From: Acidimicrobiia bacterium
Lineage (GTDB): Bacteria > Actinomycetota > Acidimicrobiia > Spongiisociales > JAHEDJ01
NCBI GenBank assembly: GCA_035471805.1
Contig: DATIPS010000054.1
Location: 37,898 to 101,897 of the forward strand
Length of the DNA stretch: 64,000 nt
Direction: 5' to 3'
The translations under genes and the position numbers were made by a program. Positions 1 to 8,554 of the stretch are shown piece by piece; position 1 is the first letter of the stretch; every line of letters begins with the position of its first letter. The notes beneath the pieces are model-generated. The model searched no databases and was not told where the DNA came from. It saw only the letters and a program-made list of their open reading frames with translations.

Positions 1-1092
1 CTGCACATGCTGAGAACGCTGCTCGAGAGCGACGAAATCGATGCCCTGATGGCCATTTACATCCCGACGACTCCCGAGGGCGTTCCCGAGATCACCGCGG
101 CCGTTCGCCAGGCGCTGGGCGACTACGACGGCGACAAGACCTTCCTCTCGGTGTTCATGCAGTCAGATGACGCCGTCCAGATGCTGACCACCGACGGGAC
201 CAGGATTCCGACCTACCTGTTCCCGGAATCAGCGGCGCAAGCCCTCTCGAGGGCGGTCAGATATGGCGAGTGGCTCCAGATTCCGGAGGGTTCGGTCCCC
301 GAACTCACGGGCATCGATGCTCCAACCGCCCGCTATATAGTCGACAAGGCATTGCAGCGACTGGGGTCGGAGGGCGGTTGGCTGGAGCCGCATGAGGTCA
401 GGGACATGCTGGCCGCCTTCGGGATCGGCCTTCCCGTCGAGGAAACGGCCCACAGTGCCGACGAAGCCGCCGAGATTGCAGACACGATCGGAGGGCCCGT
501 CGCCGTCAAAGTGCTGTCGCCTTCGGCGCTGCACAAGTCCGACGTCGGCGGAGTACTTCTCAACATCGAAGGTGAAGCCGAGGTCCGGGAAGCCTACGAG
601 AAGGTCCGGTCGGCGGTCGCCGACCCGGAAGGCGTTCTGATCCAGCAGATGGTCCCGGGAGGACACGAAGTCCTGATCGGGATGACGGAGGATCCATCGT
701 TCGGGCCGTTGCTGGCGTTCGGTCTGGGCGGGGTCTACGTCGAGCTGCTCGAGGACGTCGCCTTCCGTACGCTTCCTCTGACCGACCTCGAGGCGTCGAC
801 GATGGTCAAGGAGGTCAAGGGTTATCGACTGCTCGAGGGATACCGCGGACTGCCTGCGGGTGACGTGCACGCCGTCGAAGAGGCGTTGCTCAGGATCTCG
901 GCCCTGATCGAGGCTGTGCCCGAGCTGATCGAGATGGATCTCAACCCGGTCAAGGTTCTCAGACCGGGCGAGGGTGTGCAGGTGGTCGACGCGCGTGTCA
1001 GGGTGCGGCCGATCCAGACCGGATGGGGTCCGGAGCTCGTCGACATCCCGTCGGTTGCGAGCCGGGCTCGAAGACGACGCGAGGCGGGTTAG
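1..1092 (+). CDS. Acyl/acetyl-CoA synthetase (ADP-forming), C-terminal part (5' end outside window)
   Basis: C-terminal portion of an NDP-forming acyl-CoA synthetase, which interconverts acyl-CoA + ADP + Pi and acid + CoA + ATP. The reading frame is open from base 1, so the N-terminus (CoA-binding and ligase_CoA domains) lies upstream and the first in-frame ATG at base 7 is probably internal. The last ~230 residues form an ATP-grasp_5 domain: the SALHKSDVGGV segment and the EMDLNPVKV segment near the end are typical of the beta-subunit-like half. Known: full-length fused enzymes are near 700 aa, or about 900 aa when a GNAT domain is fused. It converges on dinB with about 70 bp between. Substrate cannot be told from this part; family assignment is firm. 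Confidence 0.85.
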   Translation: MHMLRTLLESDEIDALMAIYIPTTPEGVPEITAAVRQALGDYDGDKTFLSVFMQSDDAVQMLTTDGTRIPTYLFPESAAQALSRAVRYGEWLQIPEGSVPELTGIDAPTARYIVDKALQRLGSEGGWLEPHEVRDMLAAFGIGLPVEETAHSADEAAEIADTIGGPVAVKVLSPSALHKSDVGGVLLNIEGEAEVREAYEKVRSAVADPEGVLIQQMVPGGHEVLIGMTEDPSFGPLLAFGLGGVYVELLEDVAFRTLPLTDLEASTMVKEVKGYRLLEGYRGLPAGDVHAVEEALLRISALIEAVPELIEMDLNPVKVLRPGEGVQVVDARVRVRPIQTGWGPELVDIPSVASRARRRREAG

Positions 1093-1161
1093 GCGGCTCC
1101 CTCTCATCCGCGTCGGGAGTATCACTCCCGGCAAAGGCGCCGAGCTTCCGGGCAGAGTCGG

Positions 1162-2406
1162 TCAATCCTTCTCGGCGAGCTCCCGGAATGCGTCGGGGAC
1201 CGAGCGATTCCCGGTCAGTGCCACCGAGGCGTAGTCGACTGCCCGGCGTCCGAATCTCCTGCGCACTTCATCGATTGACCGATCCAGGACCCAGCGGGCC
1301 GCGCCGGATTCGGTTCCCGGCCTGTGCTCGTCGTCGTCCAGTTCGATCGGCAACTCGAGCTGAAGGGCAGGTTCTTCCGCCAACTGCGAAACGGAGATTG
1401 CGAGAAGGGAGATGATGGTCTCATCAGGATGATCGGCCAGGGCTGTTCGAACCAGGTCGCCGGCGATCCCGGCGAGAGTCGACGTCGAAGACACCGCGGC
1501 CGAAAGGGTGATCGACCGGGTTACCGTCCGGAGATCCGCGAAGCGAATGCGGGCGGTTATCGTCCGGCCCGCTTTGCTCCCGGCACGCAGACGACCGGCT
1601 ACGCGATCGGCGAGATGTCGCAGAGTCGAGTCGATTACCTCATCCGTTGCCTCCATGCGGCCCAGGGCCGATTGAGCACCGACCGAGCCCGCCCGGCGGC
1701 CGGTTTCGACGGTGCGATGATCCCGGTTCCGGGCAAGCTCCCCGAGTTTTGTGCCGACGGCCCGACCCAGCAGCTGCTCGAGTGATTGGCCCGGCATGGC
1801 GGCGAGCTGGCCGATCGTGGCGATTCCCTTCTCAGCGAGCCGCCGGCGTGTCACGGGGCCGATTCCCCAGACGAGGCCGACCGGCAGGGGGTGGAGGAAA
1901 TCCAGTTCCGAGCCCGGGTCTATCACAATCATGCCGTCCGGTTTCGCAACCTGAGAAGCGATCTTGGCGAGGTGCTTGGTCCGGGCCACGCCGACTGAGA
2001 CCGCCAGACCTGCCTCATCACGAGACCGCTGCCTGATCCTGGCGGCGATTTCGGCCGGGGGTCCAAACAGGTGGACCGAGCCCGACACGTCCGCGAATGC
2101 TTCATCGATCGAAATCCGCTCGATCAGTGGAGTGAAGTCACGAATGATTTCGATCACCTGATCGCCGAGTCTCTGGTATTCCGAGAAGTGACCGCCGACG
2201 AACTGGAGATTGGGACAGAGCCGGCGTGCCTGCCGGCCCGGCATCCCGCCGCGCACCCCGAACGCTTTTGCTTCATACGAGGCGGCGAGCACGACACCGC
2301 CGCCCACGGCTACAGGCTTGCCCCGCAGGCGGGGGTTCAACAACTGCTCGACCGAAGCGTAGAAGGCGTCGAGGTCGGCATGGAGAATCGCCGGCGTGTC
2401 CGACAT
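1162..2406 (-). CDS. dinB: DNA polymerase IV (Y-family, translesion)
   Basis: 414-aa Y-family error-prone polymerase for lesion bypass. The N-terminus has HADLDAFYASVEQ with metal-binding D11, and ISIDEAF supplies D101 and E102, so the catalytic triad is intact. A thumb helix-hairpin-helix region (WGIGPVTRRRLAEKG) and a little-finger domain follow, and length is normal. I start at the ATG at 2406 rather than an upstream one: the preceding 58 codons show no family similarity, and a perfect -10 (TATAAT) and LexA box lie within 30 bp of this ATG. The C-terminus lacks an obvious clamp-binding QxxLF. Expected to be SOS-induced and translated from a leaderless mRNA. Confidence 0.95.
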   Translation of the reverse strand: MSDTPAILHADLDAFYASVEQLLNPRLRGKPVAVGGGVVLAASYEAKAFGVRGGMPGRQARRLCPNLQFVGGHFSEYQRLGDQVIEIIRDFTPLIERISIDEAFADVSGSVHLFGPPAEIAARIRQRSRDEAGLAVSVGVARTKHLAKIASQVAKPDGMIVIDPGSELDFLHPLPVGLVWGIGPVTRRRLAEKGIATIGQLAAMPGQSLEQLLGRAVGTKLGELARNRDHRTVETGRRAGSVGAQSALGRMEATDEVIDSTLRHLADRVAGRLRAGSKAGRTITARIRFADLRTVTRSITLSAAVSSTSTLAGIAGDLVRTALADHPDETIISLLAISVSQLAEEPALQLELPIELDDDEHRPGTESGAARWVLDRSIDEVRRRFGRRAVDYASVALTGNRSVPDAFRELAEKD

Positions 2407-2412
2407 GGACCC

Positions 2413-2418
2413 ATTATA
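2413..2418 (-). promoter_or_regulatory. -10 element of dinB promoter, predicted leaderless
   Basis: Perfect TATAAT on the minus strand ending 6 nt before the dinB ATG, so transcription should begin at or next to the A of the start codon. No Shine-Dalgarno sequence lies between. Confidence 0.7.
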
Positions 2419-2419
2419 G

Positions 2420-2433
2420 CGAACGTATGTTCG
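2420..2433. promoter_or_regulatory. LexA (SOS) box upstream of dinB
   Basis: The perfect 14-bp palindrome CGAACGTATGTTCG matches the Gram-positive/actinobacterial SOS box (CGAAC-N4-GTTCG). It directly abuts the -10 hexamer of dinB on its upstream side, where bound LexA would block RNA polymerase. Confidence 0.88.
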
Positions 2434-2600
2434 ATGGAGGTGGCGGCTGAAAAGCGGAGGGTCGCGCCCCTCAGGAGATGCTGTTGCAGGCGAAGGTCGC
2501 GGATGCCGCTCCCTCAGGCAGGCGAGGAGGCTGAGAGCCGTACCCTCGTGAATCGCCCGGATGACGGACCGGGCCTCCAACAGAATCCGGCGAGTAGTTC

Positions 2601-4064
2601 TCAGTCGTCTATGCCTGCCAGGCTCTTCGCCAGCGCCTTCTTGCCGTCCAGGTCTGATTGTCTTCCGATCAGGATTCTCTGGGCCTGCGGCGACCCGGCA
2701 CCGTGCATCGACTCGGTCAGATAGCCCACAGCATTCCGGCCCAGAGTCATGTTCTCGACCAGGCGAAGGATTCGCATGCGGTTCTCGGTAGAGACATCCT
2801 CCCGGCCTTTGAGGTACTTGTCGAGCAACGGGCCGGCTTCGGGATCCGCGAAGTCGAGTTGGGACGGCATGGTGACCATCAGCCCGCCGGCGAGGTCCTG
2901 GGCGAGACGCCCTATCTCGTAGGGGAAGCGCGTGACGTTGTGTTTGCAGACGTTGGCCAGCAGCCCGTCGTTCTCCCAGTTGCCGGCCTCGGTCTGGAAC
3001 GACTCGTGCGAGGCGGCGATCCCGCCGCCGTAGATGGTCTCGTTCAGGTGGTTCATCTCGACGAGTTTGTCCTTGATGTGCGAGGCCTCTCCCACACCGT
3101 TGTATTCGGCGGCGAGCGCCGCGGCGCCGATCAGGACGTCACCAACGCCGCTCTTGCATACGTAGCTCCGCCGGTGGTAGCTGGTGAAGCGTTCGACGAG
3201 GGTGGCCGCGAACTCATACTCGCCGTCCATGAAGACGTGCTCCCAGGGAACGAAAACGTCCTCGAGGATGATCATCGCTTCCTGTCCGGAGAACCGGGCG
3301 TTGCCTGAATCGATCTCTCCTCCGTCGAGAATGCGCGTGTCGCATGATTGCCGCCCGTAGATGTAGGTGAGTCCGTTCGCTTCGGCCGGCACCGCGCAGG
3401 TGATCGCGTAGTCCCGGTCGGCTTGGCGGAGGCGGATCGTCGGCATCACGATGAACCAGTGTGAGTTGATTGCTCCCGTCTGATGGGCTTTGGCGCCCCG
3501 GATCACGATCCCGTCGTCGCGGCGCTCGGTCACATGAACGTAGAGATCGGGGTCGGTTTGCTCGGATGGCGCCTTCGACCTGTCGCCCTTCGGATCGGTC
3601 ATTGCGCCGCCGATAACGAAGTTCATCCGTTGCATCTCGGCGAGCCAAGTCGTGAACCGCTTGTGGTAGTCGGTGCCGTTGGCGGCGTCGATGTCGTAGG
3701 TGACCGAGAAGGTGGAGTTGATGGCGTCCATACCAACGCAGCGTTGAAAGCAGGTGCCGGTCAGTTGGCCGAGCCTTCGCTGCATCTTGTTCTGAGCAAC
3801 CACATCGTCGGCGCTCTCGGTGACGTGCAGGAAGCGGTTGACCGGGGCGTCGATTATCGAAGAGCCGGCGGCGGCCAGATCGGGTTGGTCGACTGCCAGG
3901 TCGTAGGTGGCAGCCAGCGCGTTGATGGACGGTCGGATCACCGGATGGTCGACGGGTTCGGGCACTCTCTCGCCCATCAGGAAGACCTTGAGATTACGGT
4001 CGCGGAGACTCTCGATGTAGTCGTCCCCGGTGCGGATCGGTTCACCTTTGGTCCAGCCGGCCAT
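2601..4064 (-). CDS. 4-hydroxybutyryl-CoA dehydratase / vinylacetyl-CoA isomerase-like (AbfD/HpaB superfamily)
   Basis: 487-aa member of the 4-hydroxyphenylacetate 3-hydroxylase (HpaB) superfamily. Four candidate [4Fe-4S] ligands characteristic of 4-hydroxybutyryl-CoA dehydratase rather than plain HpaB are visible: C105 and C109 (GTCFQRC), H297 and C303 (HRRSYVCK). The AbfD reaction dehydrates 4-hydroxybutyryl-CoA to crotonyl-CoA using FAD and the cluster. By my count H-to-C spacing is 6, against 7 remembered for the clostridial enzyme. Start at ATG 4064 is supported by GGAGGAG five bases upstream; the longer frame reads into the riboswitch region. Possible roles: GABA/4-hydroxybutyrate catabolism or a 4HB-type pathway. 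No pathway partners are adjacent, so the substrate is inferred. Confidence 0.75.
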   Translation of the reverse strand: MAGWTKGEPIRTGDDYIESLRDRNLKVFLMGERVPEPVDHPVIRPSINALAATYDLAVDQPDLAAAGSSIIDAPVNRFLHVTESADDVVAQNKMQRRLGQLTGTCFQRCVGMDAINSTFSVTYDIDAANGTDYHKRFTTWLAEMQRMNFVIGGAMTDPKGDRSKAPSEQTDPDLYVHVTERRDDGIVIRGAKAHQTGAINSHWFIVMPTIRLRQADRDYAITCAVPAEANGLTYIYGRQSCDTRILDGGEIDSGNARFSGQEAMIILEDVFVPWEHVFMDGEYEFAATLVERFTSYHRRSYVCKSGVGDVLIGAAALAAEYNGVGEASHIKDKLVEMNHLNETIYGGGIAASHESFQTEAGNWENDGLLANVCKHNVTRFPYEIGRLAQDLAGGLMVTMPSQLDFADPEAGPLLDKYLKGREDVSTENRMRILRLVENMTLGRNAVGYLTESMHGAGSPQAQRILIGRQSDLDGKKALAKSLAGIDD

Positions 4065-4169
4065 TGCTCCTCCAATCGATGAACTCACGCTACTACCCGC
4101 CGTTCCGGCCTCCCTCGAAAAGGGACGGTCACAGGGGTTGCGGGCAGGAACGGGACGGATTGAGGTCGC

Positions 4170-4325
4170 TAAGCTCAGGTTGTCCGGCACAAGAATCCGG
4201 ATGCCGTCGAGTGCAGCGAAGTGCGGTGAGATTCCGCTGCTGTCCCGCAACTGTGATGCCCCTTCCGGGGACGAGCCAGGACGCCTGACTCGATGGCCAC
4301 GAACAAGTCTCGGGTGAAGGCAGCG
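4170..4325 (+). promoter_or_regulatory. Cobalamin (adenosylcobalamin) riboswitch aptamer
   Basis: The conserved core is directly readable: GCGGTGAGATTCCGC, then CTGTCCCGCAACTGTGAT, then a GC hairpin, then the B12 box GAGCCAGGACGCCTGA at 4273-4288. It precedes a B12 importer operon on the same strand. The outer ends of P1 are approximate. It should repress the operon when cobalamin is abundant. Confidence 0.93.
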
Positions 4326-4328
4326 TTC

Positions 4329-4383
4329 GTGACCTGGTCCCCAGGTCACCTAGGCACCCTTCATCCTCCCGAGTGGAGGATGT
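4329..4383 (+). promoter_or_regulatory. Riboswitch expression platform: two hairpins, second sequesters the ribosome-binding site
   Basis: Hairpin 1 (4329-4349) pairs GTGACCTGG with CCAGGTCAC. Hairpin 2 (4362-4383) pairs CATCCTCC with GGAGGATG around a 5-nt loop and buries the Shine-Dalgarno GGAGGA at 4375-4380. There is no U-tract, so control looks translational rather than by termination. Confidence 0.7.
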
Positions 4384-4384
4384 T

Positions 4385-5386
4385 TTGGATTTCAGGAAGA
4401 TTGCCGCTCTCGTCGTGCTGGTGTTGCTCGTCGCAGCTTGCGGTGTGACCGCCACCGATGGGAACGGGGACGCAACCCCCGAAGTAGTACTCGAACCCGT
4501 TGAGTCGACTACCACTTCACAACCCACAACGACTCAGACCACCGTGCCGCAAGTTGACGGAGCTTTTCCCGTCACCGTTGCGGCCGGCAACGGTGCGGTG
4601 ACCATCGAGTCACGTCCGCAAGCGATCATCTCGCTCTCGCCTACGGCCACGGAGATGCTCTTCGCAATCGGGGCCGGCAGTCAGGTGATTGCCGTCGATG
4701 AGTATTCGACGTATCCGGCAGATGCTCCGGTCACAGACCTCTCCGGCTGGATTCCCAACATCGAGGCAATCGTCTCTTACGGGCCCGATCTAGTGGTCGT
4801 CTCCAACGACATAGACGACATCGTCGCCAATCTCGAGACCCTCGGCGTACAGGTGCTGGTCATGCCGGCAGTGTCCACCATCGAGGGAACGTTCGAGCAG
4901 ATGGAACAACTCGGTGCTGCCGTCGGCCGCCCGGCCGAGGCCACCCGGGCAACCGCAGAGCTGCGCGACGAGTTGGATTCCCTCCTCTCGTCACTCGAGG
5001 GTGTCGACCCGCCCCTCACCTACTACCACGAACTGGACCCGAACTTCTTCTCCGTGACCTCGTCGACATTCATAGGCGGCGTCTACCGGGAACTCGGGCT
5101 GGTGAACATCGCCGATCCGGCGGATGTGGATGGATTCGGCTACCCGCAGCTTTCCGTCGAGTTCATCGTCGACGCAGACCCGGATCTCATCTTCGTCACG
5201 GACTGCTGCGGCGAGTCGATCGAAACGATCTCGGCCCGGCCCGGGTGGGGGAGTATCTCGGCGGTCCAGACCGGATCGATAGTCGTGGTCGATGATGACA
5301 TCGCCTCGCGCTGGGGCCCGCGTACCGTCGAGTACTTGCAGGCCGTCGCCGCTGCGATCGCCACCCTGGCTGTGGCAGGCGGATGA
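4385..5386 (+). CDS. btuF: B12 ABC transporter, substrate-binding lipoprotein
   Basis: Binds corrinoid outside the membrane and delivers it to BtuCD. The start is taken as TTG 4385, placed 4-5 nt after GGAGGA; the upstream GTG at 4373 has no ribosome site of its own. This gives a short signal peptide with lipobox VAAC and lipidated Cys17, then a Thr/Ser-rich linker and a periplasmic-binding fold of the BtuF/FhuD type. Its opening strand (RPQAIISLSPTATEMLFAIG) is typical of the family. About 333 aa, normal for a Gram-positive BtuF. First gene of a three-gene operon under a cobalamin riboswitch; the stop overlaps btuC by ATGA. Confidence 0.9.
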   Translation: MDFRKIAALVVLVLLVAACGVTATDGNGDATPEVVLEPVESTTTSQPTTTQTTVPQVDGAFPVTVAAGNGAVTIESRPQAIISLSPTATEMLFAIGAGSQVIAVDEYSTYPADAPVTDLSGWIPNIEAIVSYGPDLVVVSNDIDDIVANLETLGVQVLVMPAVSTIEGTFEQMEQLGAAVGRPAEATRATAELRDELDSLLSSLEGVDPPLTYYHELDPNFFSVTSSTFIGGVYRELGLVNIADPADVDGFGYPQLSVEFIVDADPDLIFVTDCCGESIETISARPGWGSISAVQTGSIVVVDDDIASRWGPRTVEYLQAVAAAIATLAVAGG

Positions 5387-6447
5387 GCTCGACACTCGTC
5401 GTAGGCCCGGACCTCCCGAGGGCTACCCGGCCGACTTGGGGCCAGGTCACCGCGGGCGTCGCGGCGCTCCTGGCGGCCGGCATCGCCGGTCTGGTCATCG
5501 GCCCGGCAGACCTCCCGGTTGGCGAACTGCTGCGCGCTCTGGCCGATTCGCTGCCTTTCGTGGATGTCTCCCAGGGTTTGACCGAGACCCAGCTCGACAT
5601 ACTCTGGGAACTGAGACTCCCGCGGGTTGCCCTGGGGGCGATCGTCGGGGCGACGCTGGCCATCTCCGGAGCTGCCTATCAGGGTGTGTTCCGTAATCCG
5701 CTGGCGGACCCGTATCTCCTCGGTGTTGCAGCTGGGGCCGGATTCGGAGCCACGCTGGCCTTCGTGTTCGCTCCCGGCGCGGCGGTCGGGCCGATTGAGT
5801 TACTCCCACTCGCAGCATTCGGCGGGGCACTGGTCGGAGTCGGCCTCACCTACGGTGTAGGTCGAACGCTGGGTGACCGGAGCAATGCCGCCCTCATCCT
5901 GGCCGGTGTGGCCGTTGCATCTTTCCTGACCGCAGTGCAGACATTCATCCAGCAACGAAACACCGACACCTTGCGCGAGGTGTATTCGTGGATCCTCGGA
6001 TCCATCGGCACGCTGGGTTGGCATGAGGTCTTGTTGTCTTTGCCCTACGCCGGCATCGCCACGATCGTCATCTTCCTTCACAGGCGTCTACTCGATGTGC
6101 TGGCAGTCGGGGAAGAGGAGTCGAGAGCCCTGGGGGTATCGACGGGTCGTGTTCGTGCCGCGGTCGTGATCGCCGCCAGCCTCGGAACGGCAGCCGCAGT
6201 AGCGGTGTCGGGCTTGATCGGCTTCGTGGGGATCATCGTCCCCCACACGGTGCGCTTGCTGACGGGTTGGAGTTACCGGGTGATCATCCCGCTGTCGGCG
6301 TTGTTCGGCGGAGCATTCCTGGTAGCGGCCGACCTGGCGGCTCGCACGGTGATGTCCCCGGCCGAACTTCCGATAGGTGTGGTTACCGCATTCCTGGGTG
6401 CACCATTCTTCGCCGTTGTGATGCGCTCGGCGCGGAGGATGCGATGA
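5383..6447 (+). CDS. btuC: B12 ABC transporter, permease
   Basis: 354-aa FecCD-type permease with about ten hydrophobic segments. Family landmarks are the LRLPRVALGAIVGATLAISGAAYQGVFRNPLADPYLLG-type region near residues 75-115 (the permease motif that contacts the ATPase) and SGLIGFVGIIVPH near residue 280. It pairs with the lipoprotein upstream and the ATPase downstream, with ATGA overlaps on both sides implying translational coupling. The family also imports siderophores and haem, but the riboswitch makes cobalamin the likely substrate. Confidence 0.92.
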   Translation: MSSTLVVGPDLPRATRPTWGQVTAGVAALLAAGIAGLVIGPADLPVGELLRALADSLPFVDVSQGLTETQLDILWELRLPRVALGAIVGATLAISGAAYQGVFRNPLADPYLLGVAAGAGFGATLAFVFAPGAAVGPIELLPLAAFGGALVGVGLTYGVGRTLGDRSNAALILAGVAVASFLTAVQTFIQQRNTDTLREVYSWILGSIGTLGWHEVLLSLPYAGIATIVIFLHRRLLDVLAVGEEESRALGVSTGRVRAAVVIAASLGTAAAVAVSGLIGFVGIIVPHTVRLLTGWSYRVIIPLSALFGGAFLVAADLAARTVMSPAELPIGVVTAFLGAPFFAVVMRSARRMR

Positions 6448-7223
6448 ACACCCTGTCGATCAGCGGCTTGCGGGTCTCCTACAACGGCACCGAGGTGCTG
6501 AAGGGCGTCGATATCGAGGTCGAGCGTGGCGGCTGGCTGGGTCTGGTCGGGCCCAACGGATCCGGCAAGACGACGCTGCTGCGCGCCGTGGTCGGAACGG
6601 TGGAAGCAGGGGGCAGGGTCTCACTCGACGGTCGGGATGTTCGACAGATGAGCTCCGCCGAACGGTCCCGTTCGATCGCAGTGGTTGCGCAGCGTCCCAA
6701 TCTTCCGTCGGACATGACGGTCTTCGATTACGTGCTGCTCGGGCGCACACCGCACATCTCGTACTTCGGAGTCGAAGGCAGGGCGGATCTGCAGGTGGTG
6801 GTGGACGTGTTGGAACGGTTGCAGCTGGGTGCCCTTTCGTTCCGGACGCTCGGATCTCTGTCGGGCGGGGAGGCTCAGCAGTCGGCCCTCGCCAGGGCGC
6901 TGGCCCAGCGCGCACCGATTCTCTTGCTCGACGAGCCGACGAGCGCACTCGATGTGGGGCATCAGCAACAGGTTCTGGAGCTGGTTGACGAGTTGCGCAG
7001 GGAGCAGTCGCTCACCGTAGTGAGCGCGCTGCACGATCTCACCCTGGCTGCGCAGTTCTGTGATGGGCTGGTCATGCTGGGCGGCGGGATTGTGCACGGG
7101 GCAGGAGCCCCCGGTGACGTTTTGACCGCGGACAACATCCGCAACCTCTACGGTGCCTCGGTTCGAATCATCGAAATGGGCGAGGGGGGAGTGGCCGTGG
7201 TTCCCTACCGCGCCGGCCGCTAG
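6444..7223 (+). CDS. btuD: B12 ABC transporter, ATP-binding protein
   Basis: 259-aa ATPase powering corrinoid import. Walker A is GPNGSGKTT at residues 36-44, the Q-loop lies around VVAQRPN, the signature is LSGGEAQQ and Walker B is ILLLDEPTSALD followed by an H-loop (SALHDLT). The ATG at 6444 overlaps the btuC stop and begins the conserved domain; the longer frame from 6267 only overlaps btuC. Last gene of the operon; no clear terminator follows before the convergent gene ending at 7255. Confidence 0.93.
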   Translation: MNTLSISGLRVSYNGTEVLKGVDIEVERGGWLGLVGPNGSGKTTLLRAVVGTVEAGGRVSLDGRDVRQMSSAERSRSIAVVAQRPNLPSDMTVFDYVLLGRTPHISYFGVEGRADLQVVVDVLERLQLGALSFRTLGSLSGGEAQQSALARALAQRAPILLLDEPTSALDVGHQQQVLELVDELRREQSLTVVSALHDLTLAAQFCDGLVMLGGGIVHGAGAPGDVLTADNIRNLYGASVRIIEMGEGGVAVVPYRAGR

Positions 7224-7254
7224 AACGGCCCAAGGGCAGCGATCGGGCGGAGGC

Positions 7255-7638
7255 TCAGGAAGGGATCGCCGTCTCGATGGCCTCGACGATCTTCTTGACC
7301 GACAACATGCCGTAGTCGAAGACGAACTCCTCGCCTCCCTGCATGGTCACTACCGCTTGCTTGAGCAACCCCCGCTTGGTTGCCTTGACGCCTGTGATCT
7401 CGTTCACGGGCAGCTCGACGCGGGCCTCGTCGTCGTTGGAGTAGCGGTAAACGGTATGTCCGCCGGCTGCTGCAAAAGAACCAACATCGAGAAAGATCGC
7501 CTTGACGATCGTCTTGTTGCCGGACTCGTACAGGGAGACGAAAGTGAGCTTCTCGTCCGTGAGGTTGAGTTTGCCCGTGTACCGACCGCCTTCGTCCGGA
7601 AGGTAGTTGACTGCCCAGTTACCGAGTTCCTGTGCCAT
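7255..7638 (-). CDS. Small GRAM/PH-like hypothetical protein
   Basis: 127-aa soluble protein with alternating short strands: YTGKLNLTDEKLTFVSLYES, then VELPVNEITGVKATKRG, then MQGGEEFVFDYG. This pattern, in which a residue string says 'stored value, compared with lipid or membrane', is typical of GRAM/bacterial PH domains, but I do not recognise a specific family and assign no function. ATG 7638 is chosen because MAQELGNWAVNYLP starts the compact domain and GAAGGG lies upstream; the 30 codons before it look non-coding. Convergent with btuD. Confidence 0.7.
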   Translation of the reverse strand: MAQELGNWAVNYLPDEGGRYTGKLNLTDEKLTFVSLYESGNKTIVKAIFLDVGSFAAAGGHTVYRYSNDDEARVELPVNEITGVKATKRGLLKQAVVTMQGGEEFVFDYGMLSVKKIVEAIETAIPS

Positions 7639-7773
7639 TCCGGTGCCCTTCGTTCGACGTCGGACTAACCCTAGGCGCGCAGTCTGAACCGCGTCATGCC
7701 TGATCTGTTGCGCAGGCTTAGGGGTCATTCACGGAGGCGAGACTACCCGGCCCCACGCACCTGCCTCGATCGG

Positions 7774-7779
7774 TATCCT
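7774..7779 (+). promoter_or_regulatory. -10 element, predicted leaderless promoter of the MBL-fold gene
   Basis: TATCCT lies 7 nt before ATG 7787, with no ribosome-binding site between. The arrangement matches many other genes in this window. Confidence 0.5.
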
Positions 7780-7786
7780 GATGCTC

Positions 7787-8509
7787 ATGAGACAGGTAGC
7801 AACCAACACATTCGCACTCGGGACCGGAGGCCACAACTTCTACGTTCTCCGTGACGGTGATCAGGTGACCGTCATCGACGCGGGATGCTCGAGAGAATGG
7901 CGGAAGCTCGTCAACGGCCTCGAGTCGATTGGTCTGTCCCTCGAGTCGGTGGCGGGCATCGTGGCCACCCACTCCCATGCCGACCACCTCGGGTTCGGCA
8001 AGGAGGCGATGAGAAACGGAGTGGCGGTGTCGGTGCACTCGGCGGAGGAAACCCGTGCCCTCGGGACCTACACCGGCCGTGCTGCGGTATCCATCTCCGA
8101 GATCCCCCTCTTCAACCGGTATTCCCTGAGGACCTTCCTTCCGATGATCGTCGCGGGCGTGATGAAGCTGGAGCATCTCGACGAGGTGGACACTTTCCAG
8201 GATGGCGAACGGCTCGACCTGCCCGGCCACCCCGTAGTTGTCCATACGCCGGGCCATACCGAAGGTCACGCGATGTTCCATTGCCCCGAGTTGGGCCTGC
8301 TGTTCACCGGGGATGGTTTGATCACGATGGATCTCGTCGGTCCGGGCCGGGGGCCGCAGCTGATCGACGAGCGCTTCAACCTGGATCATGAGCTGGCCGA
8401 CTCGTCACTCGAGCGCCTCGTTGGCCTGGAGGCCGAGATGTTGCTGCCGGGACACGGGGATCCGTGGATGGGAAGCCCGGCCGAGGCCGTGGCGCTGGCC
8501 CGCGCCTAG
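7787..8509 (+). CDS. MBL-fold metallo-hydrolase
   Basis: 240-aa metallo-beta-lactamase-fold hydrolase. The metal motif THSHADH gives H62, H64, D66 and H67; HTPGHTEGH supplies the next His, FTGDGL the bridging Asp, and LLPGHGDPW the last His. All metal ligands are present, so it should be an active di-zinc hydrolase. The family covers glyoxalase II, lactonases, sulfur dioxygenases and others; nothing here fixes the substrate. The start at 7787 is preferred over ATG 7781 because of the -10 spacing. It stands alone, converging on the MFS gene. Confidence 0.88.
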   Translation: MRQVATNTFALGTGGHNFYVLRDGDQVTVIDAGCSREWRKLVNGLESIGLSLESVAGIVATHSHADHLGFGKEAMRNGVAVSVHSAEETRALGTYTGRAAVSISEIPLFNRYSLRTFLPMIVAGVMKLEHLDEVDTFQDGERLDLPGHPVVVHTPGHTEGHAMFHCPELGLLFTGDGLITMDLVGPGRGPQLIDERFNLDHELADSSLERLVGLEAEMLLPGHGDPWMGSPAEAVALARA

Positions 8510-8554
8510 CCGCCGTTTCGGATCGCCGTTCTCGGTTTGTGGGCCACCAGGTTG

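Noticed and set aside
229..1134. 301-residue open frame on the minus strand opposite the acyl-CoA synthetase
   Set aside because: Low-complexity antisense frame; the plus-strand gene has clear ATP-grasp motifs.
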